The position numbers were made by a program, and so were the translations under genes. DNA of 54,070 bases, taken from Bacteroidota bacterium (GTDB taxonomy: Bacteria > Bacteroidota > Bacteroidia > Chitinophagales > Chitinophagaceae). The first letter of the stretch is position 1, and the number at the start of each line of letters is the position of its first letter. The stretch spans positions 1 through 54,070 of the forward strand of contig JAFDXG010000003.1 of assembly GCA_018268105.1 (NCBI GenBank). Reading direction: 5' to 3'. Under the pieces are notes generated by a model, which saw nothing but the letters and a program-made list of their open reading frames with translations, searched no databases and was not told where the DNA came from. Positions 33,923 to 42,857 of the stretch are shown piece by piece.

Positions 33923-35197
33923 ATGAAAAAGAGTGTGATTGCTGTCATTTTAGGTGGGGGTGCAGGTACCCGTCTTTCTCCCCTCACTGCTACCCGGAGT
34001 AAACCTGCAGTTCCTATTGCGGGCAAATATCGTCTTGTAGATATTCCTATTTCCAACTGTTTGAATTCTGATATAGGCAGAATGTTTGTTCTTACGCAAT
34101 TCAACTCTGCTTCTTTAAACAAGCATATCAAAAACACATACTATTTCAGCAGATTTAGTAAAGCATTTGTTGATATTATTGCCGCGGAACAAACACCGGA
34201 TAATCAGGGATGGTTTCAGGGAACGGCTGATGCCGTACGCCAATCACTCCGCCATCTTCAGCAACAGGAGTTCGATTATGTTCTCATCTTGTCGGGTGAT
34301 CAATTGTATCAAATGGATTTTAGCGAGATGTTGCAAAACCATGTTGATAAGAATGCAGATATATCTATTGCAACTATCCCTGTCGGTTCGCGTGAGGCCC
34401 CTGAATTCGGGATACTCAAAACCAACGAGGAAAGTTTGATCACTTCTTTTATTGAAAAACCCAAAAAGGATCTGCTGCCCGACTGGGTAAGTGATACTGG
34501 GGATGAAATGCAGCGTCAGGGAAGAATCTACCTGGCTTCAATGGGTATATATATATTCAACAGGAAATTATTGTTTGATTTGCTGCTGGATACCAAAAAA
34601 GGCGCTACCGATTTTGGAAAGGAAATTATACCCGGCTCAATTGGAACCCACAAAGTAGCAAGCTACCAGTATGAAGGCTATTGGACAGATATTGGAAATA
34701 TATATTCCTTTTTTGAAGCTAATATTTCTCTTACTGAAGATATTCCTCTTTTTAATTTATTTGATACCACACAGGTTATTTACACTCGTCCAAGGATGTT
34801 GCCTCCCGCCAAGGTGAGTGGCACTACATTGGAGAAAACGCTTTTAGCAGAGGGATGTATTATTAATGCCTCCAGGGTAGAAAAAAGTGTTATGGGTATA
34901 AGATCGCGTATAGGTTATGGTTCAACGATTGTAAGCACCTATATGATGGGATGTGATTACTATGAAACACTTGAAGAAATGAAAAATGCGGCAGACAGAG
35001 GACTACCAAAGCTTGGTATCGGCGAACGTTGTTACATAAGAAATGCCATAATAGATAAAAATTGCCGTATTGGAAATGATGTACGAATTAATGGAGGTGA
35101 TCACCTGCCCGATTCCGACCATCCGTTATATACTGTTAAAGACGGTATTGTGGTGGTAAAGAAGGGCGCTATCTTACCAGACGGATTTATTATTTAG
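33923..35197 (+). CDS. glgC: Glucose-1-phosphate adenylyltransferase (ADP-glucose pyrophosphorylase)
   Basis: A 424-residue enzyme (EC 2.7.7.27) making ADP-glucose for GlgA. The nucleotidyltransferase domain has LGGGAGTRLSPLTATRSKPA at the N-terminus, WFQGTADAVRQ, LSGDQLYQMDF and FIEKPKKD; a left-handed beta-helix makes up the C-terminal part (about 295-424, e.g. RIGYGSTIV and RIGNDVRING). In glycogen-making bacteria it is the control step, allosterically activated by glycolytic intermediates. It lies between glgA and an SLC45-type transporter, with a terminator at its end, so the transporter is likely a separate transcript. Confidence 0.96.
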   Translation: MKKSVIAVILGGGAGTRLSPLTATRSKPAVPIAGKYRLVDIPISNCLNSDIGRMFVLTQFNSASLNKHIKNTYYFSRFSKAFVDIIAAEQTPDNQGWFQGTADAVRQSLRHLQQQEFDYVLILSGDQLYQMDFSEMLQNHVDKNADISIATIPVGSREAPEFGILKTNEESLITSFIEKPKKDLLPDWVSDTGDEMQRQGRIYLASMGIYIFNRKLLFDLLLDTKKGATDFGKEIIPGSIGTHKVASYQYEGYWTDIGNIYSFFEANISLTEDIPLFNLFDTTQVIYTRPRMLPPAKVSGTTLEKTLLAEGCIINASRVEKSVMGIRSRIGYGSTIVSTYMMGCDYYETLEEMKNAADRGLPKLGIGERCYIRNAIIDKNCRIGNDVRINGGDHLPDSDHPLYTVKDGIVVVKKGAILPDGFII

Positions 35198-35218
35198 TAA
35201 TTATTTTTTACTCAATAT

Positions 35219-35255
35219 AAAGTGTGTGGTTTACCATTGTTACCGCACACTTTTT
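35219..35255 (+). terminator. Terminator after glgC
   Basis: AAAGTGTGTGG (35219-35229) pairs with CCGCACACTTT (35243-35253), with one G-T pair, followed by TTATT-rich sequence. Confidence 0.82.
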
Positions 35256-35337
35256 ATTATTTACAGATAGTTCAAAAAGAAGTGACTTGAACTTCCTGAT
35301 CCTTTACTTTCATACCATTTTATAATAATCAATTGTT

Positions 35338-36705
35338 ATGTCTGCGGGAAATCAATCAGCACTCATAGAACTGGTGCCTAAACCAAAGCTTAGTTTTGGG
35401 CAGATATTCAATATGAGTTTTGGTTTTTTGGGAATACAGTTTGCCTTTGCATTGCAAAACGGCAATGCCTCACGTATTCTCAGAACTTTTGGTGCTGATG
35501 TGGAGCACCTCTCCTGGTTTTGGCTGGCAGCACCATTGGTAGGAATGATAGTGCAGCCAATTGTGGGTCATTATAGTGATCGTACCTGGAACCGGCTGGG
35601 ACGGCGTAAACCATTTTTTCTTTGCGGCGCCATTCTATCTTCCATCGCCCTTTGTTTAATGCCTAATGCATCTTTATTTACAGCTATTGCACCTGCGTTA
35701 TTAGTAGGCGCTGCTATGCTGATGATTATGGATGCCTGCTTCAACCTTGCTATGGAGCCATTCAGGGCATTGGTTGCTGATAATCTTCCGGATTCTCAAC
35801 GAACAATGGGCTTTTCGGTTCAAACTTTTTTGATAGGAATAGGAGCTGTTGTAGGCTCTGCTTTTCCATTTATTTTAAACAAATGGTTCAATATATCAAA
35901 TAGTGCACCGGAAGGTGTGGTGGCTGCTAATGTAAAGTGGGCTTTTTATATAGGTGCAGCGGTTTTTATTATTGCAATTTTAATAACAGTGTTGTTGACA
36001 AAGGAATATTCCCCTGCTGAATATGAAAAATACCATGGCAGCCCTGAAAATAGTCAAAATGGATTATTGCAAATCTTTAAAGATTTTGCAAACATGCCCA
36101 AAACTATGCGTCAATTGGGACTGGTTCAGTTTTTTAGCTGGTTTGCTCTTTTTGGAATGTGGGTTTTTACCAATGATGCTGTAGCTACACATACTTACGG
36201 ACTTTCAATAGAAGATAAAAGCTCCGATACTTACCGCAATGCCGGCGACTGGGTAGGTTTATTATTCAGTATTTATAATGGTGTGTCTGCAGTATTTGCT
36301 TTATTACTCCCATTTATAGCCATGCGTATTGGCAGAAGGCTTACTCATGCTGCTTCACTGGTATGTGGTGGTATTGGGCTTCTGTCTATTTATATTATTC
36401 ATGATCCTGACTGGCTAATTCTGCCTATGATAGGCATTGGTATTGCATGGGCGAGCATACTGGCAATGCCCTATGTAATTCTCTCCGGATCTATACCGGC
36501 TGGCAAAATGGGTATTTACATGGGTATTTTTAATTTCTTTATTACTATACCGCAGTTGGTAAATGGTATAATCGGTGGCCCGATAGTAAAATATTTATAC
36601 CATAATCAACCCATTTATGCTATTGTGATGTCGGGGTTATTTATGCTGGCAGCCGCAGTAAGTGTGATTTATGTATACGATCCTGTTGAGATAAAAAGGA
36701 AATAG
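35338..36705 (+). CDS. MFS transporter, SLC45/GPH-like (maltose or sucrose type)
   Basis: A 455-residue 12-helix permease. The loop between helices 2 and 3 has SDRTWNRLGRRKPFFLCG, the RRxPF signature of SLC45-type sugar transporters, and the early FGFLGIQFAFALQNGNASRI is typical of Bacteroidota maltose/alpha-glucoside importers. It should carry a disaccharide with protons across the inner membrane. Its position behind glgA/glgC fits uptake feeding the glycogen pool, but the exact sugar is inferred. No amylase, SusC or SusD gene accompanies it. A terminator follows about 150 bases downstream. Confidence 0.87.
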   Translation: MSAGNQSALIELVPKPKLSFGQIFNMSFGFLGIQFAFALQNGNASRILRTFGADVEHLSWFWLAAPLVGMIVQPIVGHYSDRTWNRLGRRKPFFLCGAILSSIALCLMPNASLFTAIAPALLVGAAMLMIMDACFNLAMEPFRALVADNLPDSQRTMGFSVQTFLIGIGAVVGSAFPFILNKWFNISNSAPEGVVAANVKWAFYIGAAVFIIAILITVLLTKEYSPAEYEKYHGSPENSQNGLLQIFKDFANMPKTMRQLGLVQFFSWFALFGMWVFTNDAVATHTYGLSIEDKSSDTYRNAGDWVGLLFSIYNGVSAVFALLLPFIAMRIGRRLTHAASLVCGGIGLLSIYIIHDPDWLILPMIGIGIAWASILAMPYVILSGSIPAGKMGIYMGIFNFFITIPQLVNGIIGGPIVKYLYHNQPIYAIVMSGLFMLAAAVSVIYVYDPVEIKRK

Positions 36706-36856
36706 CGAATTTGTTATTCTATCATTATTTCATCAACAAATTGGTGCATTTTTCAATCAACAGAGAGTCCCCAAACCTGAACTACTCACATTTGTTGTCT
36801 TCCATTTTACGTTTTACTTAAAACAGGTCTGGATAATATTCATTATTGGAATTCAA

Positions 36857-36882
36857 AAGCCTGACTTTTCAGGTTTCTTTTT
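36857..36882 (+). terminator. Terminator between the SLC45-like gene and secDF
   Basis: AAGCCTGA (36857-36864) pairs with TCAGGTTT (36869-36876), loop CTTT, one G-T pair, and CTTTTT follows. Confidence 0.65.
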
Positions 36883-36907
36883 ATGTCATAAATTCAGGTT
36901 GAACCCC

Positions 36908-36915
36908 TATCTTTG
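36908..36915 (+). promoter_or_regulatory. Putative -7 promoter element TATCTTTG for secDF
   Basis: Exact TAnnTTTG match 36 bases before the ATG, in the context CTATCTTTGCCCCC also seen upstream of xylA. The upstream TTTG element is not clear. Confidence 0.45.
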
Positions 36916-36951
36916 CCCCCAATTTTAAATTTTTTGTAAACGCTTATTAGT

Positions 36952-39900
36952 ATGCAACTGAAAGGTTTGGTCACAGTTTTTGCGATTGCATTGATTGCTA
37001 TTTCCCTTTACCAGCTACATTTTACCTGGGTTGTTCACAATCACGAAGGTAAAATGGAGGTTAAAGCCCGCAATTGGGCGAATGCCGGTTATGCCGGAGC
37101 CTCACAGGAAACTAAAGATTCTGCTTACAACCGTAAGCTTAAAAGATTATTAGACAGTACTAAAACTAAGGTAATTACTTATGGTATTACCGGTCCGGTA
37201 AGTTATGAAAAAGCTAAGGAACAGGAATTAAGCCTTGGGCTTGACCTTCAGGGCGGGATGAGTGTAACTCTTGAAGTAGAATTACAGGATCTCTTAAAAT
37301 CTATTTCTAATAACCCGAAAGACCCGTCTCTTAATAAAGCACTCCAATTGGCTTACCAGCGCAAAGGAACCACAGATGCGGATTATATCAGTTTGTTTGC
37401 ACAAGCTTATAAAGAAGTAAACCCCGGTGGTAAATTGGCGGGCATATTTGCAAATGCAGGTCAGCGGAATATAAAACTTGAAGATTCTGATGACCAGGTG
37501 GTGGCAAAACTTCGCACCATGGCAGGTGAAGCATTTCAAAATACATTCAGGGTACTGACTAAACGTATTGACCAGTTTGGTGTTGCTCAACCTAATATTA
37601 ATCCCGATGCTAAAAAGGGTACCATCAGCGTGGAACTTGCAGGTGTAAAAGATGATCCTGAAAGAGTAAGAAAAATACTGCAGGCGACAGCTAATCTTCA
37701 GTTTTGGGAAGTTTATCGTGGCAGTGAATTGTCCGCTTCTTTAAAACAGGCAGAAGACCTGCTGAGGAAATCGAAGTCTGAAACTTCAGATTCTGCAAAA
37801 GTTCATGAAACTAAAACTGAGGATACATCGGCTGCTGCTGCAACAGCACATGTTGATACCACAAAGACCTTATCTCTGAATGAAATTGCAAAAACTGATA
37901 CAGGTGCAAAAACAAATGCCACAACTACTGCACAGACACCTACAAACACTATTATAGGTTTACTGATGCAGGCTCAGCAGGGAGATGCTGCATTGGCTTA
38001 TGTGCAGGTAAAAGATACTGCTTTGCTGAATCAGAATCTGGAGCATGTAAAAGACATATTTCCTTCTGATGCAAAATTCCTGTATGGCATAGCTCCTAAA
38101 ACAGAAGCAGGGCGGTCTGATATTATACCCTTGTATGCAGTAAAAACCCGCGAAGGCGGTAAAGCACCCCTGGAAGGTAATGATGTGGAAGAATCAACTA
38201 TATCGTATGATGAAAGAGGACGTCCGGCAGTATCTCTGCGTATGACCAAACAAGGAGCAAAAAAATGGGGTGACCTTACCACCGAAAATGTAAATAAACC
38301 TATTGCTATTGTGCTGGATAATGTTGTATATTCTGCACCTAATGTGGTAAATCCGATACTTGATGGTAACTCACAGATTTCCGGAAGTTTTACCGTAGAG
38401 GAAGCCTCCGATCTTTCAAATATTTTGCAATCCGGTCAGTTGGCTGCCCCGGCAAGAATTGTTGCTGAGCAAACCGTAGGACCTACACTTGGCGAAGAAG
38501 CCATCAGGGGAGGGGCAATGTCGTTTATTATTTCGTTTGTAGTAATATTTGTTCTGATGCTGTTGTATTACAATACCAGTGGTTGGGTTGCAAATATTAC
38601 TCTGGTATTAAACCTGCTCTTTACAATTGGTGTCCTCACCGGGCTGGGCGCTACACTTACCTCGGCAAGTATAGCGGCTTTGGTTCTTGCCATTGGTATG
38701 GCTGTAGATACGAATGTTATCATATTTGAGCGTATTAAAGAAGAAATTACATGGGGGAGAAGTTATTCGATGGCGGTTGATCATGGGTATAATCGTTCCT
38801 TACCACCGGTTCTTGATGCGCACGTAACTACTTTACTCACTGCCATAATACTATATGTATTTGGTATGGGACCAATCAAAGGGTTTGCAACAACTCAGAT
38901 CATTGCTGTTGTACTCAACCTGTTTTGCGGTATCCTTATCGCGAGACTGGTATCTGAATGGTGGACCAACAAACGTGGACGTCATTTTGAATACTTTACA
39001 AAACTTTCCAAACTGATTTTCAAAAAAGCACATTTCAAATTTGTTGAAGCCAGAAAGGTGGCTTATGTCATTTCTTTTGTTGTACTTATTTTTGGAGTAA
39101 GTTCATTCTTTTATGGATTTGACGAAGGCGTAGAGTACAAAGGGGGAAGAAGTTATACTGTGCAATTTGATCATCCGCAGAAGGAAGAGACTGTAGGTAA
39201 TGAGCTTCAAAAAATATTGGGAGAATACCCTGTAATTAAAACTGTGGGAGATGCCCGTACTTTAAATATTACAACGTCTTTCCAAAAAGAAAATCCTTCG
39301 AAATCTGCAGACTCACTGGTGGAGATGACGGTGTTTGAAGGTTTGAAGCCTTTTCTTGCATCAGGTACAACACATGGAGATTTTAAAAAGAAATATCTTC
39401 AATTCTCCCAAAGTGTGCAGCCTACTATATCTGAAGATCTGAAACGCGGAGCTGTTACGGCGACGATTATTTCGATTGTTCTCATTTTCCTCTATATATT
39501 TATCCGTTTCCGCGACTGGAGGTTTTCGCTTGGAACTATCGTATCACTGGTGCACGATGTACTTGTTACACTTGCTATTTTTTCATTCTTCCGTCATATC
39601 ATGCCATTCCCGCTGGAAATTGATCAGCACTTTATTGCGGCGATACTCACAGTAGTTGGATTCTCAATGAACGACACGGTAATTGTATTTGACCGTATAA
39701 GGGAATATGGTCGGACCATGAAAGGCGAGAGTAAAAATAAGATTATCAATTCCGCTATTAACGACACCCTGAGCCGTACTATTATGACATCGGTTACGGT
39801 GTTTCTTGTAGTACTGATACTCTTCATCTTTGGTGGTGAGGCAACAAGAGGATTTTCTTTTGCCATGCTTATTGGCGTTCTTGCAGGTAGCTATTCGTCT

Positions 39901-40035
39901 ATTTTTGTTGCCGCACCAATATTAGTTGATTTTGCCAAAGACAAACCATTGGGTAAACTTACTGCAGAAGAAGTAAGAGCCGCAAAACAGGCAAAAGCTA
40001 AAGTTGCCGCAAAAACAGCAGGGGCGCATCATTAA
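36952..40035 (+). CDS. secDF: Fused protein translocase subunit SecDF
   Basis: A 1027-residue fusion of SecD and SecF, the proton-driven motor that helps pull proteins through SecYEG. An N-terminal helix (residues 3-22) precedes the periplasmic P1 region with LGLDLQGGMSVTLEV near residue 93. An Ala/Thr/Ser/Lys-rich stretch (about 268-330) interrupts it. The SecD membrane part has IAALVLAIGMAVDTNVIIFE; SecF begins near residue 690 with GVEYKGGRSYTVQFD near 726 and VVGFSMNDTVIVFDRIRE in its membrane domain, and the acidic proton-path residues of both halves are there. The C-terminal tail is basic and Ala-rich. Fusion is the rule in Bacteroidota. Own promoter and terminator. Confidence 0.96.
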   Translation: MQLKGLVTVFAIALIAISLYQLHFTWVVHNHEGKMEVKARNWANAGYAGASQETKDSAYNRKLKRLLDSTKTKVITYGITGPVSYEKAKEQELSLGLDLQGGMSVTLEVELQDLLKSISNNPKDPSLNKALQLAYQRKGTTDADYISLFAQAYKEVNPGGKLAGIFANAGQRNIKLEDSDDQVVAKLRTMAGEAFQNTFRVLTKRIDQFGVAQPNINPDAKKGTISVELAGVKDDPERVRKILQATANLQFWEVYRGSELSASLKQAEDLLRKSKSETSDSAKVHETKTEDTSAAAATAHVDTTKTLSLNEIAKTDTGAKTNATTTAQTPTNTIIGLLMQAQQGDAALAYVQVKDTALLNQNLEHVKDIFPSDAKFLYGIAPKTEAGRSDIIPLYAVKTREGGKAPLEGNDVEESTISYDERGRPAVSLRMTKQGAKKWGDLTTENVNKPIAIVLDNVVYSAPNVVNPILDGNSQISGSFTVEEASDLSNILQSGQLAAPARIVAEQTVGPTLGEEAIRGGAMSFIISFVVIFVLMLLYYNTSGWVANITLVLNLLFTIGVLTGLGATLTSASIAALVLAIGMAVDTNVIIFERIKEEITWGRSYSMAVDHGYNRSLPPVLDAHVTTLLTAIILYVFGMGPIKGFATTQIIAVVLNLFCGILIARLVSEWWTNKRGRHFEYFTKLSKLIFKKAHFKFVEARKVAYVISFVVLIFGVSSFFYGFDEGVEYKGGRSYTVQFDHPQKEETVGNELQKILGEYPVIKTVGDARTLNITTSFQKENPSKSADSLVEMTVFEGLKPFLASGTTHGDFKKKYLQFSQSVQPTISEDLKRGAVTATIISIVLIFLYIFIRFRDWRFSLGTIVSLVHDVLVTLAIFSFFRHIMPFPLEIDQHFIAAILTVVGFSMNDTVIVFDRIREYGRTMKGESKNKIINSAINDTLSRTIMTSVTVFLVVLILFIFGGEATRGFSFAMLIGVLAGSYSSIFVAAPILVDFAKDKPLGKLTAEEVRAAKQAKAKVAAKTAGAHH

Positions 40036-40084
40036 CGAGGATAAGTTTTCACAATTTTTGTTTTACGAAAAATAAAAACATAAT

Positions 40085-40114
40085 AAACCCCCGGACAAAC
40101 AGTTCGGGGTTTTT
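40085..40114 (+). terminator. Terminator after secDF
   Basis: AAACCCC (40085-40091) pairs with GGGGTTT (from 40106), with inner GGAC/GTTC pairs and one bulged C, followed by a T-run. Confidence 0.85.
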
Positions 40115-40127
40115 GTTTCATCAGTAT

Positions 40128-40135
40128 TAATTTTG
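40128..40135 (+). promoter_or_regulatory. Putative -7 promoter element TAATTTTG for ribD
   Basis: Exact TAnnTTTG match 19 bases before the ribD ATG and just after the secDF terminator; a TTTG at 40112-40115 is too close (12 bases) for the standard spacing. Confidence 0.35.
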
Positions 40136-40154
40136 AAGAGCAGATAATTTTAAA

Positions 40155-41228
40155 ATGCCAGGTCATGAATTATATATGGAACGTTGCCTGCAGCTTGCAG
40201 CACTTGGGGAAGGTAAAGTAGCTCCTAATCCAATGGTCGGGGCTGTTCTTGTACATAATCATCGAATCATTGGTGAAGGATATCATGAGCAGTATGGAAA
40301 AGCTCATGCTGAAGTGAATTGTATTCTTTCTGTGAAACCGGAAGACAAACATCTCATTCCTGCGAGTGTATTATATGTTTCTCTGGAGCCATGTGCACAC
40401 CAGGGCAAAACCCCGCCTTGTACAGATTTAATAATTGCAAACAATATACCTGAAGTAGTGATTGGCTGCCGTGACCCTTTTCCTCTGGTAAACGGAAAGG
40501 GAATTGAAAAATTAGTGGCTGCCGGTGTAAAAGTCACTAACGGTATTTGTGAGGAGAAATGTACAACGGTTAACAGACGGTTTTTTATTTTCCACACTCG
40601 TCACAGGCCTTATGTCATTCTAAAATGGGCACAAAGCGTTAACGGTATAATAGGGACGCCACTGCAAAGGCTTTTTATTACCAATGAATATACCGGCAGG
40701 GTAGTACATAAGTGGCGTAGCCGGGAGTCTGCTTTAATGTTGGGTACAAATACTGCATTACAGGATAATCCTTCATTAACCACAAGGCATTGGCCCGGTA
40801 AAAACCCGGTAAGAATTGTAATTGATATGAACCTTACTCTGCCACCCTATCTGCAATTATTTGACAATACTGTTTCTACTATTGTATTCAATACTGTGCG
40901 CAATACCATTGAAGATTTTGATACTGATATAACTAATGGCCATAAAGTATGGTATTACCAGGTTACCAATGATGTAAGTGTTGTGCAACAGGTATTGCAT
41001 GCACTTTATCATTTAAAAATGCAGAGTGTATTAATTGAAGGTGGTACAAAACTTATACAATCTTTTATTGCAGAGAATGCATGGGATGAAGCCCGGGTGA
41101 TTACGAATGAAAAATTGTATGTATCTGAAGGGTTGAAAGCACCTGAAGCAGGTGATGCCCGTCTTTCTTTTTCTGAATCAATTCTTTCAGACCGTATTGA
41201 CTATTATATAAATACTTCTATTCTTTGA
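40155..41228 (+). CDS. ribD: Bifunctional riboflavin biosynthesis deaminase/reductase
   Basis: A 357-residue RibD doing two successive cytoplasmic steps of riboflavin synthesis (EC 3.5.4.26 and 1.1.1.193). The N-terminal zinc deaminase (about 1-145) has PNPMVGAVLV, HAEVNCI with the zinc His and catalytic Glu, and PCAHQGKTPPCTD with two zinc cysteines. The reductase domain (about 146-357) has LKWAQSVNG, KWRSRESALMLGTNT and LIEGGTKLIQSFI for NADPH binding. No RFN-type FMN riboswitch is visible in the short leader. The IMPACT-family gene follows 45 bases later and may be cotranscribed. Confidence 0.95.
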   Translation: MPGHELYMERCLQLAALGEGKVAPNPMVGAVLVHNHRIIGEGYHEQYGKAHAEVNCILSVKPEDKHLIPASVLYVSLEPCAHQGKTPPCTDLIIANNIPEVVIGCRDPFPLVNGKGIEKLVAAGVKVTNGICEEKCTTVNRRFFIFHTRHRPYVILKWAQSVNGIIGTPLQRLFITNEYTGRVVHKWRSRESALMLGTNTALQDNPSLTTRHWPGKNPVRIVIDMNLTLPPYLQLFDNTVSTIVFNTVRNTIEDFDTDITNGHKVWYYQVTNDVSVVQQVLHALYHLKMQSVLIEGGTKLIQSFIAENAWDEARVITNEKLYVSEGLKAPEAGDARLSFSESILSDRIDYYINTSIL

Positions 41229-41273
41229 TCCATATTATATTTTTAAAAAATTACACTTCAATCAGCACAGGTA

Positions 41274-41879
41274 ATGATAACAAATACGGACTATTATTTT
41301 ACAATAATACAAGGTGGACAAGCTGAATATAGAGACCGGGGTAGCAAATTTCTGGCATTTGCTTATCCTGTTGCAGTGGTAGAAGAAGTAAAACCTTTGC
41401 TGGATGATTTGAAAAAAGAACATCCCAAAGCTTCACATTATTGCTTCGCCTATAAGATTGGATTGGATGGAAAACAATTCAGGGCCAATGATGATGGCGA
41501 ACCATCCGGTACTGCCGGTAAACCAATTTTTGGAATCATTGAAAGTAAACAACTAACCAATATCTTAATTGTAGTAGTAAGATACTTTGGAGGAACTTTA
41601 CTTGGCGTGCCGGGGTTGATTCAGGCATATAAATCTGCTGCGGCTTTAGTTTTACAAACTATCCCGGTAATACAGAAAGCAGTTGAATTTAAAATTTCTC
41701 TGCATTTTGACTACACTATTATTAATGAAGTGATGATAATTGTGAAACAATATAATTGTAATATCATCCGCCAGGACTTACAACTTTTTTGCCACCTGGA
41801 AATAGGCGTACCACGCAACCGGTTAAACGAAGTGGTGTTTAAGCTTAAGGATATTCGTGGAGTTATTATTGATGAATAG
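41274..41879 (+). CDS. IMPACT/YigZ family protein
   Basis: A 201-residue cytoplasmic protein of the YigZ/IMPACT family. The N-terminal UPF0029 domain (about 1-125) has RGSKFLAFAYPV, KASHYCFAYKIG, NDDGEPSGTAGKPIF and VVRYFGGTLLGVPGLIQAY, which are the hallmark motifs. A C-terminal ferredoxin-like part (about 130-201) is of the DUF1949 type. Eukaryotic IMPACT affects translation control through GCN1; the bacterial role is unclear. It ends at a terminator shared with the convergent esterase gene. Confidence 0.92.
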   Translation: MITNTDYYFTIIQGGQAEYRDRGSKFLAFAYPVAVVEEVKPLLDDLKKEHPKASHYCFAYKIGLDGKQFRANDDGEPSGTAGKPIFGIIESKQLTNILIVVVRYFGGTLLGVPGLIQAYKSAAALVLQTIPVIQKAVEFKISLHFDYTIINEVMIIVKQYNCNIIRQDLQLFCHLEIGVPRNRLNEVVFKLKDIRGVIIDE

Positions 41880-41891
41880 AAAATGATATAG

Positions 41892-41919
41892 AAACTCCGG
41901 CTTAGATACCGGAGTTTTT
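41892..41919. terminator. Terminator between convergent genes
   Basis: AAACTCCGG (41892-41900) pairs perfectly with CCGGAGTTT (41909-41917), followed by TT on the plus strand; the minus-strand side has only a short T-run. Confidence 0.82.
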
Positions 41920-41939
41920 GAGGGACGATATTTTCTAAT

Positions 41940-42776
41940 CTATTTGTGATATTGCAGCATCCACTCATACATATTCATGTTATTTTCTTTATAAGCAGGA
42001 TCGCTGGCTTTTGTCCAGGCATCATGTTTTCCTGTAGGCCAAATAGTCATTATAGCTTTTGGTGAGGGATTATATTTGTTGATCATGCTGATATAATCTT
42101 TTGTATTCTTTACAGGTGCCAGGTTGTCATCTTCGTTATGAAATGCCCAAACGGCCACATTTTTCCCGGCAATAGCTTTGGCATTAGCATCGGTACATGT
42201 ACTGCTGCCGCAAATAGGTACAATAGCTGCAGGAATCTCAGGGTATTTTGCCGTAAAATCCCAGGTAGCGCCACCGCCCAGACTTAAGCCGGTAACATAG
42301 ATTCTGGTAGTGTCTATTCTATAATGCGAAGTTGCATATTTAATCATCGCATATACATCATTGTTGGTAGTCCAGCTTTTTACCTGCGGCGAAAAAACAA
42401 TAAATGAATAATTTTTTCCTCCAACATTAAAACTGGGTGGAAATTTTTTGTTGTTGATTAGTTTCGGTACGGAGTTACGAAGCACCAGAGGCAGATCCGT
42501 TGTTCCATTACCCATTTCTCCAGAGCCATGAAGAAAAATAAGCAATGGATATTTTTTTGAGGTGGAATCATATCTTGCAGGCAGTGCCCGGTAAAAACCA
42601 AAACAATTGTCAGAAATTTTTTCGCTTACAGCAACCTGAACGGGAGGACTGGTTTCTATAATATCAAGATCGGGACGGGTATTGGCAGCATTTTCAGAAA
42701 TACTATCTTTTTTGCAAGAGAATAGAAGTGTGGGTATAATAAGGGCATAGCAAAGCCGGGCAATCATTTGCTTCAT
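41940..42776 (-). CDS. Alpha/beta-hydrolase lipoprotein, esterase/peptidase-like
   Basis: A 278-residue lipoprotein (MKQMIARLCYALIIPTLLFSC, lipid Cys21) with an alpha/beta-hydrolase fold of the dienelactone hydrolase/PHB depolymerase/feruloyl esterase type. LLIFLHGSGEMGNG forms the oxyanion region, the nucleophile Ser lies in VTGLSLGGGATW, the acid in HNEDDNLAPV, and the base in PTGKHDAWTKA. It may deacylate plant polysaccharides or cleave short esters outside the inner membrane. A good promoter lies directly upstream; the gene to its right on the same strand is an unrelated CNNM-type protein. Confidence 0.87.
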   Translation of the reverse strand: MKQMIARLCYALIIPTLLFSCKKDSISENAANTRPDLDIIETSPPVQVAVSEKISDNCFGFYRALPARYDSTSKKYPLLIFLHGSGEMGNGTTDLPLVLRNSVPKLINNKKFPPSFNVGGKNYSFIVFSPQVKSWTTNNDVYAMIKYATSHYRIDTTRIYVTGLSLGGGATWDFTAKYPEIPAAIVPICGSSTCTDANAKAIAGKNVAVWAFHNEDDNLAPVKNTKDYISMINKYNPSPKAIMTIWPTGKHDAWTKASDPAYKENNMNMYEWMLQYHK

Positions 42777-42820
42777 AAGGTATCAGATTTTTAATATAAC
42801 GATAATGATACGCCATTATT

Positions 42821-42849
42821 CAAATCTGGTGCCGATATATGATAACAAA
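42821..42849 (-). promoter_or_regulatory. Promoter for the esterase gene
   Basis: On the minus strand TTTG (plus 42846-42849), 17 bases, then CAGATTTG (plus 42821-42828), one base off TAnnTTTG. The predicted leader is about 38 bases. It starts 8 bases beyond the stop of the upstream gene. Confidence 0.5.
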
Positions 42850-42857
42850 TGTGAAAA

